Shown here piece by piece: positions 1-5,456 of a stretch of DNA of 6,436 bases. The notes below the pieces were generated by a model, which ran no database searches, was not told where the DNA came from, and saw only the letters and a program-made list of their open reading frames with translations. Where the stretch lies: positions 1 to 6,436 of the forward strand of contig JAPOLW010000222.1 of the NCBI GenBank assembly GCA_029976905.1, given 5' to 3'. Within the stretch, counting starts at the first letter, position 1. Every line of letters starts with the position of its first letter. Made by a program: the position numbers and the translations under genes. This DNA is from a bacterium (GTDB taxonomy: Bacteria > Desulfobacterota > Binatia > UBA12015).

Positions 1-840
1 GATGGAACGCCGGAGATTCGCCGCGGATTGCGACCTGTGCGCGGCGACGTCCGCCTCGAGCGCCGCGGTGGTATCGCGGAGCGCCGCGAGCGCAGCCTCG
101 GCGGAGGCGGCTCGCGTCATGAGCGCCGCGTTGTCCAGCTGCGCCACCAGCGTCCCCAATTGCGGGAGCGACTCGAACGGGAGCGTGAAGATCACCTGGT
201 CGATCCCCTCGCGTTCTACGATTTCCGCCACCTGGTCCCATGACCCACAGATCGGCGTCGAGCCCACGAATCCGCCCACGCTCGAAGGGTTGTCGGTCAG
301 GAAGCCTCGTATCTTGAGCCCGAACTCCGGGTGCCGGGTCATCCTCTGATGGATGGCGCGCCCGAGATCTCCGTCTCCCACCAGCAGGACGTGGCGGAGA
401 TTGAACCCGCGTCGCCGCGCTTCGCGCAGAACCTCACGCAAAACCGCCCGTTCCGCCACCACACCGACGGTCGCCAGGACGAAAAAGAGCAGGAGGGTCA
501 GACGGGAGAGGGAAAAAGCCTTCTCCACCCCCAGGAAGCTCACGGCGGTGAAGATCAGCATGGCAAGCGTCGACGCCCGCAGAATCCGGCGCCGCTCCGC
601 GGCCTGGCTGGCCGCACGCATCGGGTCGTAGAGGCCGTTGGCCTGGAAGACCAGCCCCCAGATCGTGAGGACCACCGGGAGGAGGGCAAAGTAGTTCTCG
701 ACGGGCGGCACGCCTTTGGTCGCCGGCACGAGTTGCACCCAGAAGCGCAGCAGATACGCCACCACGAACGAAGAGCCGATGACGAAAAGATCCGCGGCGA
801 CGAAGAGACCGCTGAAGAGTTGACGACGCTCCTTCAGCAT
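1..840 (-). CDS. WbaP/EpsE-like polyprenyl-phosphate sugar phosphotransferase, N-terminal part, running into an atypical heptad-repeat helix (partial)
   Basis: The first 280 residues are present and the gene continues past the left edge. From the ATG at 840..838 there are four hydrophobic segments, at about 11-33, 50-69, 89-105 and 112-130, with the family-like GLYDP at 69-73 after the second. A Rossmann domain follows with LLVGDGDLGRAI (152-163; Gly155, Gly157 and Gly160 as GxGxxG), GFLTD (179-183) and IDQVIFTLPFESL (213-225). These are the membrane and CoA_binding_3 domains of initiating enzymes that place a sugar phosphate on undecaprenyl phosphate for exopolysaccharide or O-antigen. In relatives the next element is a 'VDIKVVPDL'-like strand, then another membrane helix and the catalytic sugar-transferase domain. 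Here residues 231-280 are an alanine-rich heptad helix instead, and no catalytic domain is reached in the window. The start has only a weak AGG site 6 bases upstream. Family membership is good up to about residue 237; the remainder is unexplained. Confidence 0.78.
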   Translation of the reverse strand, partial: MLKERRQLFSGLFVAADLFVIGSSFVVAYLLRFWVQLVPATKGVPPVENYFALLPVVLTIWGLVFQANGLYDPMRAASQAAERRRILRASTLAMLIFTAVSFLGVEKAFSLSRLTLLLFFVLATVGVVAERAVLREVLREARRRGFNLRHVLLVGDGDLGRAIHQRMTRHPEFGLKIRGFLTDNPSSVGGFVGSTPICGSWDQVAEIVEREGIDQVIFTLPFESLPQLGTLVAQLDNAALMTRAASAEAALAALRDTTAALEADVAAHRSQSAANLRRSI

Positions 841-864
841 CGTCGGCCTGCTGGCGCCGGAAAT

Positions 865-882
865 CCGGCCCCATTGGGCCGG
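865..882 (-). other. GC-rich inverted repeat between glycosyltransferase genes (possible attenuator or weak terminator)
   Basis: The minus strand reads CCGGCCC AATG GGGCCGG, a perfect 7-bp stem with a 4-base loop, followed by only ATTT (864..861). It sits in the 61-base gap between the family 4 glycosyltransferase stop (902) and the start of the last gene (840). The stem is strong but the T-tract is too short for a confident intrinsic terminator. It may reduce read-through, protect a transcript end, or have no function. Confidence 0.3.
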
Positions 883-901
883 CTATGGGATTTTGCGTGG
901 T

Positions 902-2032
902 TCACGCTCGGTTCACCAATGCCCGCTCGTAGGCCGCAAGCGTGGCCCGCGCCGTCGCCTCCCAGGAGAAGCGAGCGGCTTGCTCCAGACCAAGCCGAAC
1001 GAGCTGAGCACGATCCACCCCATCCACTCCAAAGACCCCCCTATATAGAGCCGTCCGCAGCCCGGCAACCGAGCCCGCCGGGAAAAGAAGCCCCGCATCG
1101 CCCACCACCTCAGGCAGGCCTCCCGCGTCGGAGGCGACGACCGGGACGGAGGCGGCCATGCTCTCGAGAACCGGCAGGCCGAAACCCTCGTAGTCCGAAG
1201 GCACCACGACTGCCTCGGCCGAGGCGTAGGCGAGCCTCATCTCCCTCTCCGAGAGGGCCCCGAGCGTCAGGACCGTGTCGGTCGGCAGCCCGCAGTCCTC
1301 GATCAGATCGAGCACCTCGGGACGGTTCGATCCCTGCCCCGCGAGCACCAGCCGTAGCCCCTCGGGACGCACCCGCACGGCCTCGGGGAGTAACTCCCGG
1401 AATGCCTCCAGAAGCAGCGGCAGCCCCTTGTGGGGCAGACCGTTGGTCACGTTCAGGAGGTAGGGGCGCTCGATCCGCAGTCGCCGCAGAAAAGCCTCGA
1501 CCTCGGGCCCGGCTGCGGGCGCCGCCCAGGTGGCCGAGACCCCCTCGGGAACCACGCGAATCCTCTCGGGCTCGATCCCGAGCGATTCCTCGACGTCCGC
1601 CGCAACCGCCCGGGAGGGAGTGATCACCAGCGCCGCATGCCGGCGGACCGCCGAAAACATCCTTCGGGAATAGGCCGCATGCACGCGCGAGCGTGGGAAA
1701 TGGAGATGGATCAGGTCGTGGATCGTCACGACCAGACCGCAGCGCAGCCCCATGGGCGACACGTAGTGGGGAACATGCAGGAGATCCAACTCGGCGCGAC
1801 TCGCTTGCCGGGCGACCTCGAGGTGCTCACGGATCGAGTAGATCGGGGCGTGCAGAGGCCGGATCTCGAATTCGGGAGCCAGCCGATGCACTTCCTGGAA
1901 ATCACGAGGGTGGGCGAAGAGGATGATCTCTTCATTCCGGATGAGTTCGGGGAAGCTCGAGATGAGGGCGGCGACATAGCGCCCGATGCCCCCATTGCGG
2001 AGCATCCTCACGTCGAGCCCGATCCGTACCAC
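902..2032 (-). CDS. Family 4 (GT-B fold) glycosyltransferase
   Basis: This 376-residue protein is a complete single-domain GT4 enzyme, probably a retaining transferase that extends a lipid-linked glycan on the cytoplasmic face of the membrane. The N-terminal acceptor domain begins with IGLDVRML and the glycine loop GGIGRY (14-19). It also contains DLLHVPHY (83-90) and TIHDLIHLHFP (103-113). The C-terminal donor-binding domain shows VVPEGV (160-165), LLNVTNGLPHKG (192-203, Lys202), LVLAGQG (228-234), VVVPSDYEGFGLPVLE (275-290) and GGLPEVVGDAGLLF (304-317). Glu282 and Glu290 form the EX7E pair that marks GT4 enzymes. No signal peptide or membrane helix is seen. It starts with GTG and lies 3 bases after the family 2 glycosyltransferase. 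A 61-base gap with a GC hairpin separates it from the next gene. The sugar donor and acceptor cannot be read from sequence; a mannosyl- or rhamnosyltransferase role would be a guess. Confidence 0.92.
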   Translation of the reverse strand: MVRIGLDVRMLRNGGIGRYVAALISSFPELIRNEEIILFAHPRDFQEVHRLAPEFEIRPLHAPIYSIREHLEVARQASRAELDLLHVPHYVSPMGLRCGLVVTIHDLIHLHFPRSRVHAAYSRRMFSAVRRHAALVITPSRAVAADVEESLGIEPERIRVVPEGVSATWAAPAAGPEVEAFLRRLRIERPYLLNVTNGLPHKGLPLLLEAFRELLPEAVRVRPEGLRLVLAGQGSNRPEVLDLIEDCGLPTDTVLTLGALSEREMRLAYASAEAVVVPSDYEGFGLPVLESMAASVPVVASDAGGLPEVVGDAGLLFPAGSVAGLRTALYRGVFGVDGVDRAQLVRLGLEQAARFSWEATARATLAAYERALVNRA

Positions 2033-2035
2033 CCC

Positions 2036-3040
2036 TCACCCCTCTCGCGCTCGAGAGCGCCGGTGTTCCGGCCCGGCGCCGAGTACTTCACTGATCACGT
2101 AGACCGGCTTCCCCTGCGACTCATGGTACGTGCGGGCCAGCATCTCGCCAAGCAGGCCGAACGTGATGAATTGGAGTCCCGTGACCAGCAGGACGATCGC
2201 CAGAAGAACGATCGGGCGGCCGCCCAGTTCGATCCCGAAGAAGATCCGTTGGGCGCCGAGCAGGCCGAGCAGTCCCGATCCCGATACCGCCAGCAGCAGC
2301 CCAAGCAGTCCAAAAACCTGGATCGGACGGGTGGAGAAGTCCGAGAGAAACTTCACGGTCACGAGATCGAGGATCACCCGGACCGTGCGGGTGAGGCCAT
2401 ACTTCGAGCGACCGAGGTTTCGTGGCCGGTGCCGCACCGGCAACTCCGCCACCCGCGCACCCAGACTGCCCGCGATCGCCGGGAGGAAGCGATGCATCTC
2501 GCCGTACAGCCGTAGCTCCGAGACGACCGAACGGCGATAGGCTTTGATCCCACAGCCGTAATCGTGAAGAGCGAGCCCAGTGACCCGCGAGATGATCCAG
2601 TTGGCGACCTTCGACGGCAGAATACGCGACAGCGCTGCGTCGTTCCGATTGCGTCGCCAGCCGCAGACGACGTCGTATCCGGCCGTCAGGAGTTCGAGAA
2701 GCTCGGGGATGTCGGCCGGATCGTTCTGGAGATCACCGTCCATGGTGACGATGACCCGGCCGGCCGCATGCTGGAACCCGGCTGCCAGTCCGGCCGTCTG
2801 ACCAAAATTGCGCCCCAGGCGCACGACCCGCACATCCGGATTCTGTCGATGCACCTCCGTGAGTCGATCGAAGGTCCGATCCCGGGACCCATCGTCCACG
2901 GCCACGACCTCCCAGCGCAGATCGAGACCCTGCAGGACGCCGACCAGCTCCTCGAAGAAGGGAGCCACCGCCGCCTCCTCCTCGAAGAAGGGGACCACGA
3001 CGGAGAGATCGCAAAGGTTTTCGCCGGCCTCTGCCGTCAT
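2036..3040 (-). CDS. Family 2 glycosyltransferase, ArnC/DPM1/GtrB-like, membrane-anchored (polyprenyl-phosphate sugar synthase type)
   Basis: This 334-residue protein combines a GT-A catalytic domain with two C-terminal membrane helices. Family motifs are LSVVVPFFEEE (12-22), VDDGSRDRT (48-56), GRNFGQTAGL (76-85), the metal and nucleotide-sugar motif DGDLQNDP (101-108), YGCGIKAYRR (161-170) and RNLGRSKYG (207-215). Hydrophobic helices lie at about 239-262 and 276-299, followed by the GEMLARTY tail. This layout is that of enzymes that move a sugar from a nucleotide donor to a polyprenyl phosphate at the inner face of the cytoplasmic membrane (ArnC, GtrB, DPM1 kin). The specific sugar cannot be told. 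A 15-base direct repeat duplicates PFFEE (17-21 and 27-31), and Glu20 sits where the usual PxxNE motif has Asn. The ATG shares an ATGA with the mtnP stop, and no Shine-Dalgarno is visible, so it probably depends on coupling. It is followed 3 bases later by the next glycosyltransferase. Confidence 0.9.
   Translation of the reverse strand: MTAEAGENLCDLSVVVPFFEEEAAVAPFFEELVGVLQGLDLRWEVVAVDDGSRDRTFDRLTEVHRQNPDVRVVRLGRNFGQTAGLAAGFQHAAGRVIVTMDGDLQNDPADIPELLELLTAGYDVVCGWRRNRNDAALSRILPSKVANWIISRVTGLALHDYGCGIKAYRRSVVSELRLYGEMHRFLPAIAGSLGARVAELPVRHRPRNLGRSKYGLTRTVRVILDLVTVKFLSDFSTRPIQVFGLLGLLLAVSGSGLLGLLGAQRIFFGIELGGRPIVLLAIVLLVTGLQFITFGLLGEMLARTYHESQGKPVYVISEVLGAGPEHRRSRAREG
2039..2045 (-). promoter_or_regulatory. 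Shine-Dalgarno supporting the GTG start of the family 4 glycosyltransferase
   Basis: AGAGGGG (2045..2039) lies inside the end of the upstream gene, 6 bases before the GTG at 2032..2030. An in-frame TGA (2038..2036, the upstream stop) rules out any earlier start, so GTG is the first possible codon and the ribosome site agrees with it. Confidence 0.5.
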
Positions 3041-3906
3041 AGATATTTGCCGGCAATGACGCGCAGGCGCTCTCGCGCTTCGCCCGAGATCGCGGCAGGG
3101 TCGGTGATGATGGCCCCCTCGAGAGTGCTACGACAAGCACAATCCCCCGTCGGCAGCGCGGCCGCGAGCGTTCCGACCGTGCGCGCCGCCAGGCGTGCGT
3201 TCGCGCGGAGGACCTCGAGGATCGCACCCACGTCGACCTCCTCCTCGTCTTCGTGCCAGCAATCGTAATCGGTACACAGCGCGAGGCTCGAGAAACACAT
3301 CTCCGCCTCCCGCGCCAACTTCGCTTCCTGCAGGTTCGTCATTCCGATGACCGAAGCTCCCCACGAACGGTAGAGATTCGATTCTGCACGCGTCGAGAAT
3401 TGGGGACCATTCATGTTGACGTAGACGCCACCTTCGTGAACGGTCTCCGCGCCTGCCTCGCGTGCGGCTCGAGTGACCGCCTGCGCAAATCCCGCGCAGA
3501 CCGGGTCGCCGAACTGCACGTGGGCCACGACCCCATCGCCGAAGAACGTCGTCGTCCGGGCCGTCGAGCGATCGATGAACTGATCGGGAATCAGCACGTG
3601 GCCGGGAACGATCTCCTCGCGAAGCGAGCCTACCGCACCCACCGACAAAAGCTGCACGACGCCGATCTGCTTGAGCGCGTGCACGTTCGCACGGAAGTTC
3701 AGCTCGCTGGGAAGGATCCGGTGGCCCCGGCCATGGCGCGGCAGGAACGCGACCTCCGTCGCGCCCACGCGGCCCAGAACCAGTTCGTCCGAGGGATCCC
3801 CAAAGGGGGTGGAGAGCCGTACGCGCCGCACGTCCTCCAATTCCTCGAGATCGTAGAGCCCACTTCCACCGATGACCCCCAGGGTCGCACGCGCATCGTC
3901 CATCAT
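3037..3906 (-). CDS. mtnP: S-methyl-5'-thioadenosine phosphorylase
   Basis: From the first of two tandem ATGs (3906 or 3903) the protein has 289 residues, within the family's usual length. It phosphorolyses methylthioadenosine to adenine and 5-methylthioribose-1-phosphate, the first step of methionine and adenine salvage. It belongs to the trimeric PNP/MTAP family. Landmarks are VIGGSGLYDL (11-20), PRHGRGHRILPSELNFRAN (56-74, phosphate-binding Arg57 and His58), SVGAVGSL (88-95), DQFIDR (108-113), NGPQFSTRAES (166-176), GMTN (188-191) and TDYDCWH (212-218). Asp213 and Asp215 in the last motif correspond to the human Asp220/Asp222 that read the 6-amino group of adenine, so this favours MTAP over a purine or methylthioinosine phosphorylase. 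Substitutions relative to common bacterial members are Gly90, Asn166 and Gln193. No Shine-Dalgarno precedes the ATGs. An upstream in-frame GTG (3924..3922) is a possible alternative start. Its TGA overlaps the next gene's ATG. Confidence 0.93.
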   Translation of the reverse strand: MMDDARATLGVIGGSGLYDLEELEDVRRVRLSTPFGDPSDELVLGRVGATEVAFLPRHGRGHRILPSELNFRANVHALKQIGVVQLLSVGAVGSLREEIVPGHVLIPDQFIDRSTARTTTFFGDGVVAHVQFGDPVCAGFAQAVTRAAREAGAETVHEGGVYVNMNGPQFSTRAESNLYRSWGASVIGMTNLQEAKLAREAEMCFSSLALCTDYDCWHEDEEEVDVGAILEVLRANARLAARTVGTLAAALPTGDCACRSTLEGAIITDPAAISGEARERLRVIAGKYL

Positions 3907-3943
3907 ACGGAAGGGACTTTGCACAAGGCCCGGTGCAGGGCAA

Positions 3944-5005
3944 TTACGAGCGGCCTTCGTTCGGGCCGCTCCCCACGGGGCGGCGCCCGGCAAGCTGCCC
4001 GCACGCGGCCGCAATGTCCGGCCCCCGACTTTCCCGGATGCTGGTGCTGATCCCATGGTCCAGCAGGATTCGCTGGAAGGCGCGGGTTCGGGCCGTCGAC
4101 GCCCGCTCGTAGGGCGCGCCCGCAAAGGCGTTCCAATAGATCAGGTTCACCTTGGCGCGGATCCCGTGCAGAAGGCCCACCAGACGCCGCGCATCGTCGG
4201 CCGAATCGTTCTGCCCCTCGAGCAACGTGTACTCGAAGGTGATCCGCTTCCGGCGCGGCAACGGCAACGTGCGACACTCGTCCAGGAGCTGCTGCAGCGC
4301 GTATTTCCGCGTCACCGGCATCAATTCGCGCCGTTTCTCCTCGGTGGTCGCGCCAAGCGAGACCGCAAGGTTGACCCGGGTACTCTCGAGAAGGCGCCGC
4401 ATCTCGGGCACCAACCCCACGGTGGAGACGGTGATCCGCCGCGGCGAAATACCGAGCCCCCAGGGCGCGGTTACGATCTCCAGGGCCCGCAGCAGCGTCT
4501 CCAGGTTGTGCAGCGGCTCTCCCATCCCCATGAAGACGAGGTTTGTCAGCACCGGCGCTCCCGGCGTCTGCGCGGCCAACTCCCGCCCGAGCACGATCTG
4601 GCCCACGATCTCCTCCACCCGCAGCTGACGCTTCAGGCCCAGCTGGGCCGTAGCGCAGAACGTGCAGCCCATGGCACAGCCGACCTGCGAAGAGATACAC
4701 AGGGTGAGCCGCTCCCCGTCGGGGATCAGGACGCTTTCGATCCGCTCCCCATCACCGAGCTCGAGTGCAAGTTTGCGGGTCCCGTCGGCCGACTCCTGCA
4801 CCTCCACGACCGAAACGGCTCGCCCCCCCAGACGGCGGCGCAACTCCTGACGTTCGTTCGCAGGAAGATCGGACATCTCCAGGGGGTCGTCGACACCGCG
4901 CCGATAGACCCAGGCCAGAAGTTGCGCAGCACGATAGCGCGGCAGGCCGAGATCCTCTGCAAGCCCCTCGGCGGTCGCCGGATCGAGCGCGTGCAAGGGC
5001 TGCAC
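3944..5005 (-). CDS. rlmN: Dual-specificity 23S rRNA A2503 / tRNA A37 C2-methyltransferase (radical SAM)
   Basis: From the GTG at 5005 the protein has 353 residues, about normal for RlmN. It is a cytoplasmic radical-SAM enzyme that uses two SAM molecules to methylate C2 of adenine 2503 in 23S rRNA and, in studied bacteria, A37 of some tRNAs. The N-terminal accessory domain (about 10-70, with YRAAQLLAWVYRRG at 24-37) precedes the radical-SAM core. The [4Fe-4S] motif CAMGCTFC gives Cys110, Cys114 and Cys117. The SAM-binding GEP is at 162-164. The two cysteines of the ping-pong methyl transfer are also present: Cys103 in LCISSQVGC, and Cys335 in the terminal DIAAACGQLAG. All five key cysteines are therefore intact. 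Two departures from common family motifs are SLGA (216-219) where SLHA or SLNA is usual, and NLIYWNAFAGAPY (287-299) where NLIPxNPFPGxPY is usual. Cfr is unlikely given the RlmN-type C-terminus and the genomic context. The TAA stop lies 37 bases before mtnP. Confidence 0.95.
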   Translation of the reverse strand: MQPLHALDPATAEGLAEDLGLPRYRAAQLLAWVYRRGVDDPLEMSDLPANERQELRRRLGGRAVSVVEVQESADGTRKLALELGDGERIESVLIPDGERLTLCISSQVGCAMGCTFCATAQLGLKRQLRVEEIVGQIVLGRELAAQTPGAPVLTNLVFMGMGEPLHNLETLLRALEIVTAPWGLGISPRRITVSTVGLVPEMRRLLESTRVNLAVSLGATTEEKRRELMPVTRKYALQQLLDECRTLPLPRRKRITFEYTLLEGQNDSADDARRLVGLLHGIRAKVNLIYWNAFAGAPYERASTARTRAFQRILLDHGISTSIRESRGPDIAAACGQLAGRRPVGSGPNEGRS

Positions 5006-5013
5006 GGCTCGGA

Positions 5014-5019
5014 CCTTCT
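5014..5019 (-). promoter_or_regulatory. Shine-Dalgarno for rlmN that fixes a GTG start
   Basis: AGAAGG (5019..5014, minus strand) lies in the 16-base gap between the ndk stop and the GTG at 5005..5003, with an 8-base spacer. The rlmN frame stays open further upstream into ndk, up to about 5182. That extension is arginine-rich and is only the alternate frame of ndk, so this site plus family length argue for the GTG start. Confidence 0.6.
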
Positions 5020-5021
5020 GA

Positions 5022-5438
5022 TCAGGCGAGTTCGGCACCCGGGAAGAAGAACGCGATCTCCTCGCGCGCGGTGTCCGGCCCGTCCGATCCGTGGGCAGCG
5101 TTCTTCTCGACGTCGGTGCCAAAGTCCGCCCGTACCGTCGCCGCCTCCGCCTTCGCCGGATCGGTGGCGCCGAGGACTTCACGGTACCGCAGGATGGCGT
5201 TCTCGCCTTCGAGCACGGAGACGAAGACCGGCCCCGAGGTCATGAAGTCGCAGAGATCGGAATAGAAGGGGCGCTCCTTGTGGACGGCGTAGAAGGCCTC
5301 TGCCTGCGCGCGCGACAGGCGCGTCACGCGACCGGCGACGACACGCAGTCCACCGGCCTCGATACGAGCCAGGACCGGTCCGATGCCATGTTTGGCAAAT
5401 GCGTCGGGCTTGATGATCGAAAACGTTCTCTCCAACAT
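5022..5438 (-). CDS. ndk: Nucleoside diphosphate kinase
   Basis: This 138-residue protein has the normal length for bacterial Ndk. Ndk transfers the gamma-phosphate between nucleoside tri- and diphosphates through a phosphohistidine, balancing NTP and dNTP pools in the cytoplasm. Family landmarks are IIKPDA (8-13, with Lys10), Tyr50, ERPFY (55-59), SGPV (68-71), the GATDPAKA loop (90-97), the arginines at 86 and 103, and the signature NAAHGSD (113-119) with catalytic His116 and Asn113. The C-terminus EEIAFFFP is typical. The ATG at 5438 is preceded by GAGGG (5450..5446) with a 7-base spacer. It lies 18 bases after sucD and 16 bases before rlmN, clearly in the same operon. Adjacency to sucCD is functionally sensible, since Ndk can redistribute the phosphate bond that succinyl-CoA synthetase makes. 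Confidence 0.97.
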   Translation of the reverse strand: MLERTFSIIKPDAFAKHGIGPVLARIEAGGLRVVAGRVTRLSRAQAEAFYAVHKERPFYSDLCDFMTSGPVFVSVLEGENAILRYREVLGATDPAKAEAATVRADFGTDVEKNAAHGSDGPDTAREEIAFFFPGAELA

Positions 5439-5456
5439 CGTCGTTCCCTCGATTCG

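Noticed and set aside
434..874. Minus-strand open frame starting at an ATG at 874 just after the family 4 glycosyltransferase
   Set aside because: It is offset from the frame starting at 840, which gives membrane helices and a GxGxxG Rossmann motif. The 874 frame gives Arg/Gly-rich sequence and its ATG lies within the hairpin.
331..1623. Long plus-strand open frame of about 430 codons opposite the family 4 glycosyltransferase and the last gene
   Set aside because: Its product is low-complexity Arg/Pro/Ala sequence with no recognisable domain, and it crosses two minus-strand genes with clear motifs. High-GC codon bias explains the open antisense frame.
1430..2515. Plus-strand open frame of about 361 codons opposite the two glycosyltransferases
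   Set aside because: It is hydrophilic, His/Arg/Asp-rich antisense sequence spanning parts of two real genes; a GC-driven shadow.
902..3040. Foreign (horizontally acquired) origin of the two glycosyltransferases
   Set aside because: By eye, base composition and codon choice match the sucCD-ndk side, and there is no mobile-element scar at the junction.
3907..3943. Possible terminator or promoter in the 37-base gap between rlmN and mtnP
   Set aside because: Only a 4-bp GCCC/GGGC dyad is present, with no T-tract and no convincing -35/-10 pair. The gap looks like ordinary operon spacing.
5006..5182. N-terminal extension of rlmN into ndk
   Set aside because: The extra residues are an arginine run that mirrors ndk coding sequence. 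The GTG at 5005 has a good ribosome site and gives the usual family length.
3872..5245. Plus-strand open frame of about 457 codons opposite rlmN and ndk
   Set aside because: The complementary frames encode RlmN and Ndk with intact catalytic residues. The antisense product has no family features and no ribosome site or operon context.
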